From: Streptomyces griseoviridis
Lineage (GTDB): Bacteria > Actinomycetota > Actinomycetes > Streptomycetales > Streptomycetaceae
Length of the DNA stretch: 64,000 bases
Assembly (NCBI GenBank): GCA_014649155.1
Contig: BMSM01000022.1
Location: 1 to 64,000 of the forward strand
Direction: 5' to 3'
Positions 31,763 through 40,295 of the stretch are shown in pieces; the stretch's first letter is position 1; every line of letters begins with the position of its first letter. The position numbers and the translations under genes are program-made. The notes under the pieces were generated by a model. The model made no database searches. It was not told where the DNA came from and was given only the letters and a program-made list of their open reading frames with translations.

Positions 31763-32266
31763 TCATGAGAACCGTTTCTCCCGGTGCACCCGCCACCGTT
31801 CCATCATCGCCGCGATCTCGCCGTCGACGAACTCGAAGAAGGCCAGCGTCTCGGCCATGCGGCGGCCCGCCGGGGTGCCGGCGCCGAGGCTGGTGACACC
31901 CTCGCGCAGGGCGGCCTCCCAGCGCTTGATCACCGTCTCGCGGTTGGTGAGCGCCTCGTACCACTGGTCGCTGTGCACCCGGTACCGCTCGCGCCGCGAA
32001 CCGGGCTCGCGCTCCCGGGACACCATGTGCTGCTGGGCGAGGTAGCGCACGGCCCCGGAGACGGCGGCCGGGCTGACCCGGAGCTGGGTGCCGAGTTCCG
32101 CCGAGGTGAGGGCGCCCGAGTCGGAGGCGAGCAGCGCGGCGAAGATCCGGGCGGGCATCCGCTGCATGCCCGCCTCGACCAGCTGCGCGGCGAACCCCTC
32201 CACGAAGCGCGACACCGCCTCGGGGTCCCGGTCCCGCTCCCGGCCTGCTCCCGTGTCGTCCGTCAT
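31763..32266 (-). CDS. GbsR/MarR-family transcriptional regulator
   Basis: The product has 167 residues with a winged helix at about 30-100 (MPARIFAALLASDSGALTSA, then ELGTQLRVSPAAVSGAVRYL) and a C-terminal dimerisation helix pair. It is divergent from an ABC exporter operon with only about 75 bp between starts, so it very probably represses that operon. Neither ATG 32266 nor GTG 32284 has a well-spaced ribosome site, so translation may be leaderless. The start is uncertain. Confidence 0.88.
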   Translation of the reverse strand: MTDDTGAGRERDRDPEAVSRFVEGFAAQLVEAGMQRMPARIFAALLASDSGALTSAELGTQLRVSPAAVSGAVRYLAQQHMVSREREPGSRRERYRVHSDQWYEALTNRETVIKRWEAALREGVTSLGAGTPAGRRMAETLAFFEFVDGEIAAMMERWRVHREKRFS

Positions 32267-32284
32267 CCCTCGATCATCCCGCAC

Positions 32285-32340
32285 ACCTCTAACAGTTTCT
32301 TAACTTCACAATTTTCTGAAAGAAGCGTACGTTCCGAAGC
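32285..32340. promoter_or_regulatory. AT-rich divergent operator/promoter region
   Basis: This 56-bp gap between the MarR-like regulator and the exporter is much richer in A and T than the window (cttaacttcacaattttctg and neighbours). It contains small dyads such as ttctgaa and cttaactt. It should hold both promoters and the regulator's binding site. Confidence 0.55.
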
Positions 32341-33237
32341 ATGACGAAGGCCATCAGCGTCGCCGGACTCCACAAGTCGTTCGGCCGGACGCACGCGCTC
32401 GACGGACTCGACCTGGAGGTCGAGACCGGTGAGGTGCACGGTTTCCTCGGGCCCAACGGGGCCGGCAAGTCCACCACCATCCGGGTCCTGCTCGGCCTGC
32501 TGCGCGCCGACGCGGGCACCGCGCGGGTGCTCGGCCGCGACCCGTGGGCGGACGCGGTCGACGCGCACCGCCGGATCGCGTACGTCCCCGGCGACGTGAC
32601 CCTGTGGCGCAACCTCTCCGGCGGCGAGGTCATCGACCTGTACGGCCGGCTGCGCGGCGGCCTCGACGGGCGGCGGCGCGCGGAGCTGGTCGAGCGGTTC
32701 GAGCTGGACCCGACCAAGAAGGGCCGGACGTACTCCAAGGGCAACCGGCAGAAGGTCGCCCTGGTCGCGGCGTTCGCCTCGGACGTGGACCTCTTGATCC
32801 TGGACGAGCCGACCAGCGGGCTCGATCCGCTGATGGAGGAGGTGTTCCGGCACTGTGTGGCGGAGGAACGCGCGCGCGGGCGGACCGTGCTGCTCTCCTC
32901 GCACATCCTCGGCGAGGTGGAGGAGCTGTGCGACCGGGTCAGCATCGTCCGCAGGGGACGGACGGTGGAGAGCGGTTCGCTGGCCGAGCTGCGGCACCTG
33001 ACCCGCACCAGCGTCACCGCCGAGCTGGCGGGCCCGCCGGACGGCCTCGCCGCGCTGCCCGGCGTGCACGGCCTCGACGTCCGGGGCAGCCGGGTGCGGC
33101 TCCAGGTCGACACCGGCCATCTCGACGCCGTACTGCGGTCGCTCGGCCGGTCCGGGGTGCGGTCGCTGACCTCGGCGCCACCGACGCTGGAGGAGCTGTT
33201 CCTCCGTCACTACCGGGAACAGGGGGCGGAGCGATGA
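32341..33237 (+). CDS. ABC exporter ATP-binding protein
   Basis: The product has 298 residues: Walker A GPNGAGKST (37-45), a signature in the unusual form YSKGNRQKVA (131-140) where LSGGQ is standard, and Walker B LLILDEP (151-157) followed by TSGLDPL and the switch SSHIL. The C-terminal 70 residues are an extension typical of drug-exporter ATPases. It powers the permease encoded next, with ATGA overlap. The family is that of antibiotic/polyketide exporters in actinomycetes; the substrate is unknown. Confidence 0.93.
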   Translation: MTKAISVAGLHKSFGRTHALDGLDLEVETGEVHGFLGPNGAGKSTTIRVLLGLLRADAGTARVLGRDPWADAVDAHRRIAYVPGDVTLWRNLSGGEVIDLYGRLRGGLDGRRRAELVERFELDPTKKGRTYSKGNRQKVALVAAFASDVDLLILDEPTSGLDPLMEEVFRHCVAEERARGRTVLLSSHILGEVEELCDRVSIVRRGRTVESGSLAELRHLTRTSVTAELAGPPDGLAALPGVHGLDVRGSRVRLQVDTGHLDAVLRSLGRSGVRSLTSAPPTLEELFLRHYREQGAER

Positions 33238-34841
33238 CCGCCGCCGTCGCCGTCGCCGCCCGGGACGGCGGTTCCCGTCCGTTCGCCGGCACCGGCACGC
33301 TGCTGCGGTTCGCGCTGCGCCGGGACCGGGTGACGCTCCCGGTGTGGATCGCGGTGACCGCGGTGATGGTGCTGTCCATGCCGGGCACCCTGGAGGGCCT
33401 GTACGGGACGGCGGCCGAACGCGCCGATCTCGTAGGGCAGTTACGGGCGAACTCCGCGCTGCGGGCGATGACCGGCCCGCTCCTCGGCGATTCGCTGGGC
33501 GCGCTGACCGCCTGGCGGGTCGGGGTGTACGCGGCGGTGCTCGCGGCCGGCCTGAGCCTGCTGACCGTCGTACGGCACACCCGGGACGAGGAGGAGAGCG
33601 GCCGGGACGAGCTGCTGCGGGCCGGGGCGGTCGGCCGGCACGCGCCGCTGACGGCGGCCCTGCTGGCGGCGGCCGTCGCCGACGCCGTCCTCGCGCTGCT
33701 GCTCGCGGCGGGGCTGTCGGCGCACGGGACGGCGGGCGCGGTGGCGTTCGCGCTCGGCGTCGCCGGGGCCGGCCTGGTCTTCGCGACCATGGCGGCGATC
33801 GCCGCCCAGCTCACCGAGAGCGCCCGGGCGGCCCGGGGCCTGACCGCCGGCACGCTGGGCGCGGCCTTCGTGCTGCGGGCGGCGGGCGACTCGGGCACGG
33901 CGGACGGTTCCTCCCCGCTGACCTGGCTGTCCCCGCTGGGCTGGGCGGAGAACGTCCGGGCGTTCACGGGCGAACGGTGGTGGGTGCTGGCGGTGCCCGC
34001 CGGGGCGGTGCTGGCCCAGGGGGCGGTGGCGTACGCGCTGGCCGGGCGCCGGGACGTCGGCGCGGGCTTGCTGCCGGCCCGGCCGGGACCGGCGTACGGC
34101 CGGCTCGGCACGGCGGGGGCGCTGGCGTGGCGGTTGCAGCGGGGCGGCGTGCTCGGCTGGAGCCTCGGCTTCCTCGTCGCCGGGGTGGTGTACGGGGCGA
34201 TGACGAAGGGCGCGGCCGAGCTGCTCGCGGACAACGAGGGCACCCGGGAGGTCATCGCCCGGATGGGCGGGGAGGCCGGGCCGGCCGACTCCTTCGTCTC
34301 CGCGATGGTCGGCACGCTGGGGATGGTCGCCGCGCTGTACGTGGTCGCCTCGGCGCTGCGGCTGCACGCCGAGGAGACCTCCGGGCGGGCGGAGCCGGTG
34401 CTCGCCGGGGCGGTGGGGCGGCTGCGCTGGGCCGCCGGGCACCTGGTGGCCGCGTTCGGCGGCGCGGTGGTCCTGCTGCTGACGGCCGGCTGCGGATACG
34501 CCCTCGGCTACGGCCGGGACCTCGGCCCGATCCTCGCGGCCTGCCTGGTGCAGGTGTCCGCGGTGTGGGTGGTCGGCGGGGCGGCGGTCCTGCTGCTCGG
34601 GCTGCTGCCGCGCGCGGCCCCGGTGGCGTGGGCCGTGGCCGGCGCGGCCCTGCTGCTCGGCTGGATCGGCCCGGCGCTGGACCTGCCGGGGGCGCTGCTG
34701 GACCTGTCACCCTTCGCCCACCTGCCGAAACTCCCCGGCGCGGGGATGGAGTGGCGCCCGGTCCTGGTGCTGCTGGGGCTGGCGGGGGTGCTGGTGGCGA
34801 CCGGGGTGGTGGGGTTGCGGAGGCGGGACGTGGGCGGCTGA
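33234..34841 (+). CDS. ABC exporter permease (polyketide-antibiotic type), contains a TTA codon
   Basis: The product has 535 residues and about twelve hydrophobic segments in two related halves, the plan of drug-type ABC-2 permeases sometimes called tetronasin/polyketide exporters. It is translationally coupled to the ATPase gene (ATGA). Codon 70 is TTA (33441-33443, Leu in VGQLRANS), the only in-frame TTA I found in the genes of this window. In Streptomyces this codon needs the bldA tRNA, so synthesis should be limited to late growth. Confidence 0.9.
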   Translation: MTAAVAVAARDGGSRPFAGTGTLLRFALRRDRVTLPVWIAVTAVMVLSMPGTLEGLYGTAAERADLVGQLRANSALRAMTGPLLGDSLGALTAWRVGVYAAVLAAGLSLLTVVRHTRDEEESGRDELLRAGAVGRHAPLTAALLAAAVADAVLALLLAAGLSAHGTAGAVAFALGVAGAGLVFATMAAIAAQLTESARAARGLTAGTLGAAFVLRAAGDSGTADGSSPLTWLSPLGWAENVRAFTGERWWVLAVPAGAVLAQGAVAYALAGRRDVGAGLLPARPGPAYGRLGTAGALAWRLQRGGVLGWSLGFLVAGVVYGAMTKGAAELLADNEGTREVIARMGGEAGPADSFVSAMVGTLGMVAALYVVASALRLHAEETSGRAEPVLAGAVGRLRWAAGHLVAAFGGAVVLLLTAGCGYALGYGRDLGPILAACLVQVSAVWVVGGAAVLLLGLLPRAAPVAWAVAGAALLLGWIGPALDLPGALLDLSPFAHLPKLPGAGMEWRPVLVLLGLAGVLVATGVVGLRRRDVGG

Positions 34842-34857
34842 CCCGGGGCGCCCTCCC

Positions 34858-36063
34858 TCACGCCTCGACGTGGAGTCCGCGCAAGCCCCGGATGACGAAG
34901 GTCGGCTTGCGTTCCGGTTCGGCGGCGAGGGTGAGGGTGGGGGCCCGTTCGAGGAGGGCGGTGAGGGAGGCGGCCAGTTCGATGCGGGCGAGCGGGGCGC
35001 CGATGCAGTAGTGCAGGCCGGCGCTGAAGGAGATGTGCGGGTTGTCCCGGCGGGCCAGGTCGAGGCGGCCGGGTTCGGCGAAGACGGCCGGGTCGTGGTT
35101 GGCGGAGCCGAACAGCAGCGCGATCTCGGCGCCGCGCGGGATGGTCGTCCCGTCGATCTCGATGTCGTCCAGCACCCAGCGTTCGAAGAGCTGGAGCGGG
35201 GTGTCGTAGCGCATCAGCTCCTCCACCGCCGTGGGGACGAGGGAGTGGTCGGCGCGCAGGGCTGCGAGCTGGCCGGGGTTGCCGAACAGCGCGTGCCAGC
35301 CGTTGACGGTGGCGTTGACGGTGGCCTCGTGACCGGCGTTCAGCAGCAGGACGCAGGTCGAGATCATCTCCTGCTCGGTGAGGCGGTCGTCGTCCCCGTC
35401 GTGCGCGGCGATCAGGCCGGAGACCAGGTCGTCGCCGGGGTCCGCGCGGCGGGCGGCGATCAGGCCGCGCAGGTAGTCGGAGAACTCCACCGACGCGCGC
35501 ACCGCCCGCGCCGCCGTCTCCTCGGACGGGTGCAGCTCGTACATCCCGCAGATGGCGGCCGACCAGGGCCGCAGCGGGGCCCGGTCGGACTCCGGGATGC
35601 CGAGCATCTCGGCGATGACGGCGACGGGGAGGGGTTCGGCGACGTCGGTCAGCAGGTCACCGCCGCCGGTGGCGACGAGCCGGTCCACCAGGCGGCCGGC
35701 GAGGTCACGGACGTACGGCTGGAGCCGCTCCACCGTGCGCGGGGTGAACGCCTTCGAGACGAGCCGCCGGATGCGGGTGTGGTCCGGGGGCTCCAGGTCG
35801 AGCATGCCGTGGTCGTTGAGCGTGTGGAACGGCTCGTGCTCGGGCGGCGGCGGGGTCCGGCCGAACTCCTCGTGGCTGAAGCGGTGCCGGTACGTCCGCC
35901 CCAGGCGCCGGTCACGCAGCAGCGCGGAGACGTCCGCGTGGCGGGGGACGAGCCACTGGCCGGTGGGCTCGAAGTAATGGACCCGGCCCCGTTCGCGGAG
36001 TCCGGCGTAGGCGGGGTACGGGTCGGCGACGAACGCGGGGTCCCACGGGTCGAAGGCTGCCAT
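34858..36063 (-). CDS. cytochrome P450 (CYP107-like)
   Basis: The product has 401 residues and is soluble. The I-helix motif is AGHEAT (243-248) where AGxET/D is usual, ExxR is E282-R285, and the haem loop FSAGLHYCIGAPLAR places the cysteine ligand at 353. A mono-oxygenase acting with ferredoxin partners is expected; no ferredoxin gene is adjacent. By position in the core order it corresponds, from memory, to the CYP107P group. It is convergent with the exporter permease (16-bp gap). Confidence 0.93.
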   Translation of the reverse strand: MAAFDPWDPAFVADPYPAYAGLRERGRVHYFEPTGQWLVPRHADVSALLRDRRLGRTYRHRFSHEEFGRTPPPPEHEPFHTLNDHGMLDLEPPDHTRIRRLVSKAFTPRTVERLQPYVRDLAGRLVDRLVATGGGDLLTDVAEPLPVAVIAEMLGIPESDRAPLRPWSAAICGMYELHPSEETAARAVRASVEFSDYLRGLIAARRADPGDDLVSGLIAAHDGDDDRLTEQEMISTCVLLLNAGHEATVNATVNGWHALFGNPGQLAALRADHSLVPTAVEELMRYDTPLQLFERWVLDDIEIDGTTIPRGAEIALLFGSANHDPAVFAEPGRLDLARRDNPHISFSAGLHYCIGAPLARIELAASLTALLERAPTLTLAAEPERKPTFVIRGLRGLHVEA

Positions 36064-36111
36064 GACCGGACGCTAGCCCGGCCGGGGCGCCGCTGACCAG
36101 GGGGTACGGCG

Positions 36112-36128
36112 GGAGGGCTCAGCCCTCC
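36112..36128 (-). terminator. inverted repeat over the lipoprotein stop codon
   Basis: ggagggct and agccctcc form an 8-bp dyad that includes the stop codon of the lipoprotein gene. It may end its transcript before the P450 gene. There is no U-run. Confidence 0.35.
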
Positions 36129-36880
36129 TCGGTGATGCGGGTGGCGATGCCGTCGGTGATCTCGACCTCGGCGGCCAGGGTGCCGGCCTTGGCCGCCGCC
36201 TCCAGCTCGGCCTCGGTGCACTGCGTGGCCGTCTGCCCCTCGGCGTCGCCGCACATGCCGCCGACGCCCCAGATCTCGGTGTCCTCGGCGAGCCAGAACT
36301 GCTGCTGGGTGTCCTTCAGGTCGGACACGGTGTACTTGCCCGGGGCGAGGTAGGAGACGGTGCCCAGCCAAGTGCCGCTGACGCCGTCTCCGCCCTGACC
36401 GGCCGTGTCCTCACCGGAGGGCGCCGAGTCGTCCGCGCCGCCGTCACCGGTGTGCCGCTCGGTGACGGTGACGGCGATGCCGTCCTTCAGCACGACGTCC
36501 GCGTCGACCGCGCCGGCCCGGGCCGCCTTCTCCAGCTGCGCCTCGGTGCACTGGGTGGCCGCCTGCCCCGCGGCGTCCCCGCACACCCCGCCGGAGCCCC
36601 AGATCTTCGTGTCATCGGCGATCCAGAACTGCTGCTCCTTGCCGCCGGCGGTGACCGTGTACGTGCCCGGCGCGAGGTAGGCGACCTCGCCGCCCGAGAA
36701 GGTGCCGCTGACGCCGCCCCGCTTCTTCGCGGCGGCGGCCTGCGCGCTCACCGTCTCCTCGGTGGTGGTGCCGGCGCCGGTGCTCCCGGCGGTGTCGTCG
36801 CTCTGGCAGGCCGTCATCAGCAGGGTGCCCGCGACGGCGGCGGCGGCGAACAGGACGGAACGGGCACGCAGCGTGGTCAT
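36119..36880 (-). CDS. lipoprotein with two tandem copies of one domain
   Basis: The 253-residue product has a signal peptide ending in the lipobox LMTAC (lipidated Cys25). After a Thr/Ala linker, residues 56-142 and 166-251 are two copies of the same domain. Each copy runs GVSGT, YLAPG-YTV, QQFW-A-DT-IWG-GG, CGDA-GQ-ATQCTEA and DGIA-T-TE. Each copy has two cysteines that could form a disulfide. The domain is unknown to me; the conserved Trp and Cys suggest a ligand- or wall-binding module on the outer face of the membrane. Confidence 0.8.
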   Translation of the reverse strand: MTTLRARSVLFAAAAVAGTLLMTACQSDDTAGSTGAGTTTEETVSAQAAAAKKRGGVSGTFSGGEVAYLAPGTYTVTAGGKEQQFWIADDTKIWGSGGVCGDAAGQAATQCTEAQLEKAARAGAVDADVVLKDGIAVTVTERHTGDGGADDSAPSGEDTAGQGGDGVSGTWLGTVSYLAPGKYTVSDLKDTQQQFWLAEDTEIWGVGGMCGDAEGQTATQCTEAELEAAAKAGTLAAEVEITDGIATRITEEG

Positions 36881-37024
36881 GGCGAGGAGACCCCTTCGGG
36901 AGATGTGCGGCGGTCGGAGTGAGCGGTACGCGGCCTGTGCGCCGCTGTGAGACGACCATGCACCGCCCACGGACCCCGGCACCAGCGACACGGGTGTTCC
37001 ACGACCGCGCCGTGACAGAACGCG

Positions 37025-37072
37025 GACACGGGCAGCAGGACGGAGACACAACCGCCCGCGCCCGCCCGTGTC
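37025..37072 (-). terminator. long-loop inverted repeat downstream of the VOC gene
   Basis: gacacgggc (37025-37033) pairs with gcccgtgtc (37064-37072), a 9-bp perfect stem with a 30-base loop that overlaps the VOC stop codon. A transcript-ending or stabilising role is possible. Confidence 0.35.
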
Positions 37073-37451
37073 ACACCGGGTCGATACGCGCCTTGAGCAG
37101 GCAGAACTCGTTGCCCTCCGGGTCGGCGAGGACGTGCCACTGCTCCTCGCCGGTCTGGCCGATGTCGGCCGGGCGCGCGCCTAGTGCCAGGAGGCGTGCC
37201 AGCTCGGCGTCCTGGTCCCGGTCGGTGGGGTTGACGTCGATGTGCAGCCGGGCCTTCCCCGGTTCCGGCTCGTCCCGGCGGCTGAGGATGATCGTCGGCT
37301 GCGGTCCCCCGAAGCCCTCGCGCGGCCCGATCTCGACGCAGTCGTCGCCTTCCCGGTCGAGGACGACGAAGTCCAGCACCTCGCACCAGAACCGCGCCAG
37401 CACCTCCGGCTCCCTGCACCCGAGCACCAGCTCACCGATACGACACGCCAT
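37071..37451 (-). CDS. VOC-superfamily (glyoxalase-like) protein
   Basis: The product has 126 residues with the two beta-alpha-beta-beta-beta modules of the VOC fold, including LVLGCREPEVLARFWCEVLD at the start, LHIDVNP in the middle, and VLADPEGNEFCLL with the metal-site glutamate near the end. The family covers glyoxalases, dioxygenases and resistance proteins; the metal-ligand pattern is incomplete, so it could bind rather than transform a ligand. The start is ATG 37451. Confidence 0.88.
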   Translation of the reverse strand: MACRIGELVLGCREPEVLARFWCEVLDFVVLDREGDDCVEIGPREGFGGPQPTIILSRRDEPEPGKARLHIDVNPTDRDQDAELARLLALGARPADIGQTGEEQWHVLADPEGNEFCLLKARIDPV

Positions 37452-37532
37452 GGATTACCTGCCTTCGAGGGGAACGCGGACGCGGCGACCGTACCGGCCA
37501 GGACGGCGGAAGACGACGGATTTACGACGCCC

Positions 37533-37877
37533 CTACTCCCGCGTGAACCCGTGACTCCGCTCCACCTTCGCCACGTGCAGCGTGTAACTCCGGTACCACT
37601 GCTCCCGCCCGCGCCGCTGCGCCGCCCGATGCTCGGCGTCCGACCTCCACCGCGCGAGCGCGTCGCCGTCCCGGAAGTACCCGACGGTGATCCCGAGCCC
37701 GCCGGGCGTCTGCGCGTGGTCCATCCCCAGATACCCGGGGATCTCCTTCACCAGCTCCTCCATCCGCGCGTCGGTCTCCCGGTAACCGTCCTGGTCGTCA
37801 CTGCGGACGGTGGTGAAGACGGCGACGTAGTACGGGGGTTCGTGGGCGGGGACGGGGGTGGCGGGGGTGTCGGTCAT
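37533..37877 (-). CDS. antibiotic-biosynthesis-monooxygenase-like (ABM) protein
   Basis: The product has 114 residues. Pro/Thr-rich residues precede the small ABM ferredoxin-like fold (YYVAVFTTVRSDDQDGY, MEELVKEIPGYLGMDH, ITVGYFRDGDALARWRSDAE). Such proteins act as dimers, either as cofactor-free monooxygenases or as haem-degrading enzymes. No partner gene points to a pathway. ATG 37877 is used; the upstream GTG at 37886 would add three residues. Confidence 0.85.
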   Translation of the reverse strand: MTDTPATPVPAHEPPYYVAVFTTVRSDDQDGYRETDARMEELVKEIPGYLGMDHAQTPGGLGITVGYFRDGDALARWRSDAEHRAAQRRGREQWYRSYTLHVAKVERSHGFTRE

Positions 37878-37940
37878 GGGGGTCACGGTAAGGGGGACGC
37901 CGTCCGGTGGACCAGGGAGTTCCGTGGGCGCGGTGGCGGG

Positions 37941-38141
37941 TCAGCGGCCGGCCGCGTCGGGCCGGGCGCCCGCCTTCAGGCTCTCGACGAGGGCGGCGAA
38001 CGAGGACACCGGTACGGAGAGCGTCGCTCGGGCGGGGGCCTTGGAGTCGCGGATGCGTATGCGGGTGGGTGACGTCGCTATTTCGACGCAGGTGTTCCCT
38101 TCGCCTCCACCGGAGTACGTGGACTTGCGCCAGGACATCAA
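37941..38141 (-). CDS. DUF397-domain small protein
   Basis: The product has 66 residues and the DUF397 consensus: WRKSTYSGGGEGNTCVEIA, then IRIRDSKAP and SFAALVESLK. It overlaps the upstream XRE regulator gene by four bases (ATGA), the usual coupled pair in Streptomyces. It probably works with that regulator, by analogy with BldB/WhiJ-type pairs. The module is complete here, unlike the broken one at 14.4-15.1 kb. Confidence 0.93.
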   Translation of the reverse strand: MMSWRKSTYSGGGEGNTCVEIATSPTRIRIRDSKAPARATLSVPVSSFAALVESLKAGARPDAAGR

Positions 38142-38989
38142 AGCTCCTTCATCAACCGGTGAATGAAGTCCCGCGACTCCAAGGGCTCCAGCGACGATTC
38201 CCTCACCGTGCGGAAAAGTGTTCGGAGTCGATTCAAGTGCTCCTCCGCGTCGATGAAAAGGGTGCCGGTGGGCGAGTCGAGGAGCCCCGTGTCCAGCTTG
38301 GGCACCCGTCCGCCCAGGTACATCATCGACGCGTCAGCACCGGCGAAGCCGTCCCGGTGGACGGGGATGACCCGCACGACGGCGTGCCCCCTCTCGATCT
38401 CTTCCAGGATGAGCTGGAGCTGGGACAACGACGTCCGGCGGTCGGACACCCGGATGCGCAGGGCGAACTCGTGGACGATCGTCTCGTACGGAGTCGGCTT
38501 GTCGCCCTCGATCGCCCTGCGCCGCATCATGCGGTGCTCCACGCGGGGCGCCAGCTCGGCTTCGGTCAGGTCCGGGCGCATGTACCTGAAAACAGCGCGC
38601 GCGTAGTCCGGGGTCTGGAGCAGTCCCGGCACGTACGTGATCACGACTTCCCGCATGAAGGTGGCGTGGTGCTCCGCCTCGGCCACGTCCAGGTTCACCT
38701 GAGGCAGGACGCCTCGGTAGTCGTCCCACCAACCGCGCGAGCGCTCCTCGGCCACCGTCGCCAGGGCATCGACGAATGCCTCGTCCTCGCACTCGTAATG
38801 ATTCGCGAGGCGGCGAACGCGCTCCGCGCTGACTCCGGAGATCCCTGCTTCGATCTGACTCATCTGCGCCGACGTGGAGTCCAGAAAGGCCGCGACCTCG
38901 CGCGCCTTCAGGCCGGCCGCGACCCGCAGCTTGCGCAACTCGGCACCGAGCCGGATCTGCCGGGCCGTGGGGTTGCTTCTCGGCGCCAC
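38138..38989 (-). CDS. XRE-family regulator with DUF5753 domain
   Basis: The product has 283 residues. The N-terminal HTH (about 12-75, LGAELRKLRVAAGLKAREVA, then SQIEAG) is followed by the DUF5753 ligand-like domain (about 95-280) with the signature VPGLLQTPDYARAVF. GTG 38989 has GGAGAA upstream and is preferred. It forms a coupled pair with the DUF397 gene and is divergent from an anti-sigma-like ATPase gene 224 bp away. This three-gene WhiJ-like arrangement is common in Streptomyces and is linked to developmental control. Confidence 0.93.
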   Translation of the reverse strand: MAPRSNPTARQIRLGAELRKLRVAAGLKAREVAAFLDSTSAQMSQIEAGISGVSAERVRRLANHYECEDEAFVDALATVAEERSRGWWDDYRGVLPQVNLDVAEAEHHATFMREVVITYVPGLLQTPDYARAVFRYMRPDLTEAELAPRVEHRMMRRRAIEGDKPTPYETIVHEFALRIRVSDRRTSLSQLQLILEEIERGHAVVRVIPVHRDGFAGADASMMYLGGRVPKLDTGLLDSPTGTLFIDAEEHLNRLRTLFRTVRESSLEPLESRDFIHRLMKEL

Positions 38990-39213
38990 TCGTTCTCCCG
39001 TCCCCGAAGGCCGCTTCAGCGTGCCTCGTTCGGGTGCCAGGCTACGCCAACAGCTTGCACCGGGAGAAATTTCTCCTCTACCGTCGGTGACGCGCCGCAC
39101 ACGCTGCGAAGCCCCGGGCACCGGAAGCGCACCGCCCCGTCGTGTCGTGACGGGCGCGGCAATGACACCCCCGCCCGGTGGGCGACCCCCCCTACACCGA
39201 CGGAGCCACACGT

Positions 39214-39651
39214 ATGTCCGAGAGCGAGTCCTGGGAGTACTCCCTCCACATCCCGAACGACCCCCGTGCCGTCACCGTCTGCCGGCGGACCCTGCGGCTG
39301 GTCCTCACGGTGCACGGGCTGATCGGGCTCGTGGACGTCGCGGAGCTGCTCGCCGCCGAGCTGGTGGGGAACGCCGTACTGCACACCGAAGGGCCCGCCG
39401 CGCTGCGGGTGTGCTGGTCGGGGCGGGTGCTGCGGATCGGGGCGTGGGACGCCGACCCCGAACCGCCGCCCGGGGTCGGGGAGATGGCCCACGCGGAGGA
39501 CGAGGGAGGGCGGGGACTCGCTCTCGTGCGGGCCTGTTCCGATCTGTGGGGGTGGCAGCCGCTGTCGCGGTCCGGGGACCGGGGGAAGTACGTGTGGTGC
39601 GAGCTGGGGACGGCCCCGTCTCACCCCGGTGTCACCAGCCGGGCCTCGTAG
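39214..39651 (+). CDS. HATPase anti-sigma-factor-like protein
   Basis: The product has 145 residues of GHKL fold: the N box is ELLAAELVGNAVLH (about 45-58), a DAD segment lies at about 83-85, and the G2 loop is GGRGLALV. This matches RsbW/SpoIIAB-type serine kinases that bind sigma factors, and many Streptomyces paralogues accompany XRE/DUF397 pairs, as here. The start is ATG 39214. Its 3' end overlaps the convergent response-regulator gene by 31 bp. Confidence 0.85.
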   Translation: MSESESWEYSLHIPNDPRAVTVCRRTLRLVLTVHGLIGLVDVAELLAAELVGNAVLHTEGPAALRVCWSGRVLRIGAWDADPEPPPGVGEMAHAEDEGGRGLALVRACSDLWGWQPLSRSGDRGKYVWCELGTAPSHPGVTSRAS

Positions 39652-40295
39652 GCGAAGACCGCCGCCTGGGTGCGGTCGCGCAGGCCCAGTTTGACCAGGA
39701 CGCGGCTGACGTGGGTCTTGATGGTCGACTCCGCGACCATCAGGCGCTCGGCGATCTCGCTGTTGGACAGGCCCTGCGCGATCAGGACCAGCACCTCCGT
39801 CTCCCGCTCGGTCAGGTCGCCGTACGCCGCGTGCGCGGCGGGCAGCAGACGCGGACTGTCCGCCAGCCGCGAGAACTCGGTGATCAGGCGGCGGGTGACG
39901 GACGGGGCGAGCAGGGCCTCGCCGGAGGCCACCACCCGTACGCCGTCCGCGAGTTGGCGGGCCGAGGCGTCCTTCAGGAGGAAGCCGGACGCGCCCGCGC
40001 GCAGTGCCTGGTAGACGTACTCGTCGAGGTCGAACGTGGTCAGGACCAGCACCTTCGACGTGCTGTCGGCCGCGACGATCTCACGGGTCGCCTCGATGCC
40101 GTTCAGTTCCGGCATCCGGATGTCCATGAGGACGACGTCGGGGACGAGTTCGCGGACCTTGGCGACCGCCTCGCGGCCGTTGACCGCCTCGCCGACGACC
40201 TCGATGTCCGGCATCGCGTTCAGCAGGACCGAGAAGCCCTCGCGGACCATCATCTGGTCGTCGGCGATCAGGACGCGGATCGGCCGGCCGGTCAT
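39621..40295 (-). CDS. NarL-family response regulator
   Basis: The product has 224 residues. The receiver domain (1-125) has Asp12-Asp13, the phospho-acceptor Asp58 (VVLMDIRMP), Thr at about 86 and Lys at about 108 (FLLKDAS). The LuxR-type HTH spans about 155-215 (LTERETEVLVLIAQGLSNSE). It is coupled to the sensor kinase gene by an ATGA overlap and should be its cognate effector. Targets are unknown. Confidence 0.95.
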   Translation of the reverse strand: MTGRPIRVLIADDQMMVREGFSVLLNAMPDIEVVGEAVNGREAVAKVRELVPDVVLMDIRMPELNGIEATREIVAADSTSKVLVLTTFDLDEYVYQALRAGASGFLLKDASARQLADGVRVVASGEALLAPSVTRRLITEFSRLADSPRLLPAAHAAYGDLTERETEVLVLIAQGLSNSEIAERLMVAESTIKTHVSRVLVKLGLRDRTQAAVFAYEARLVTPG

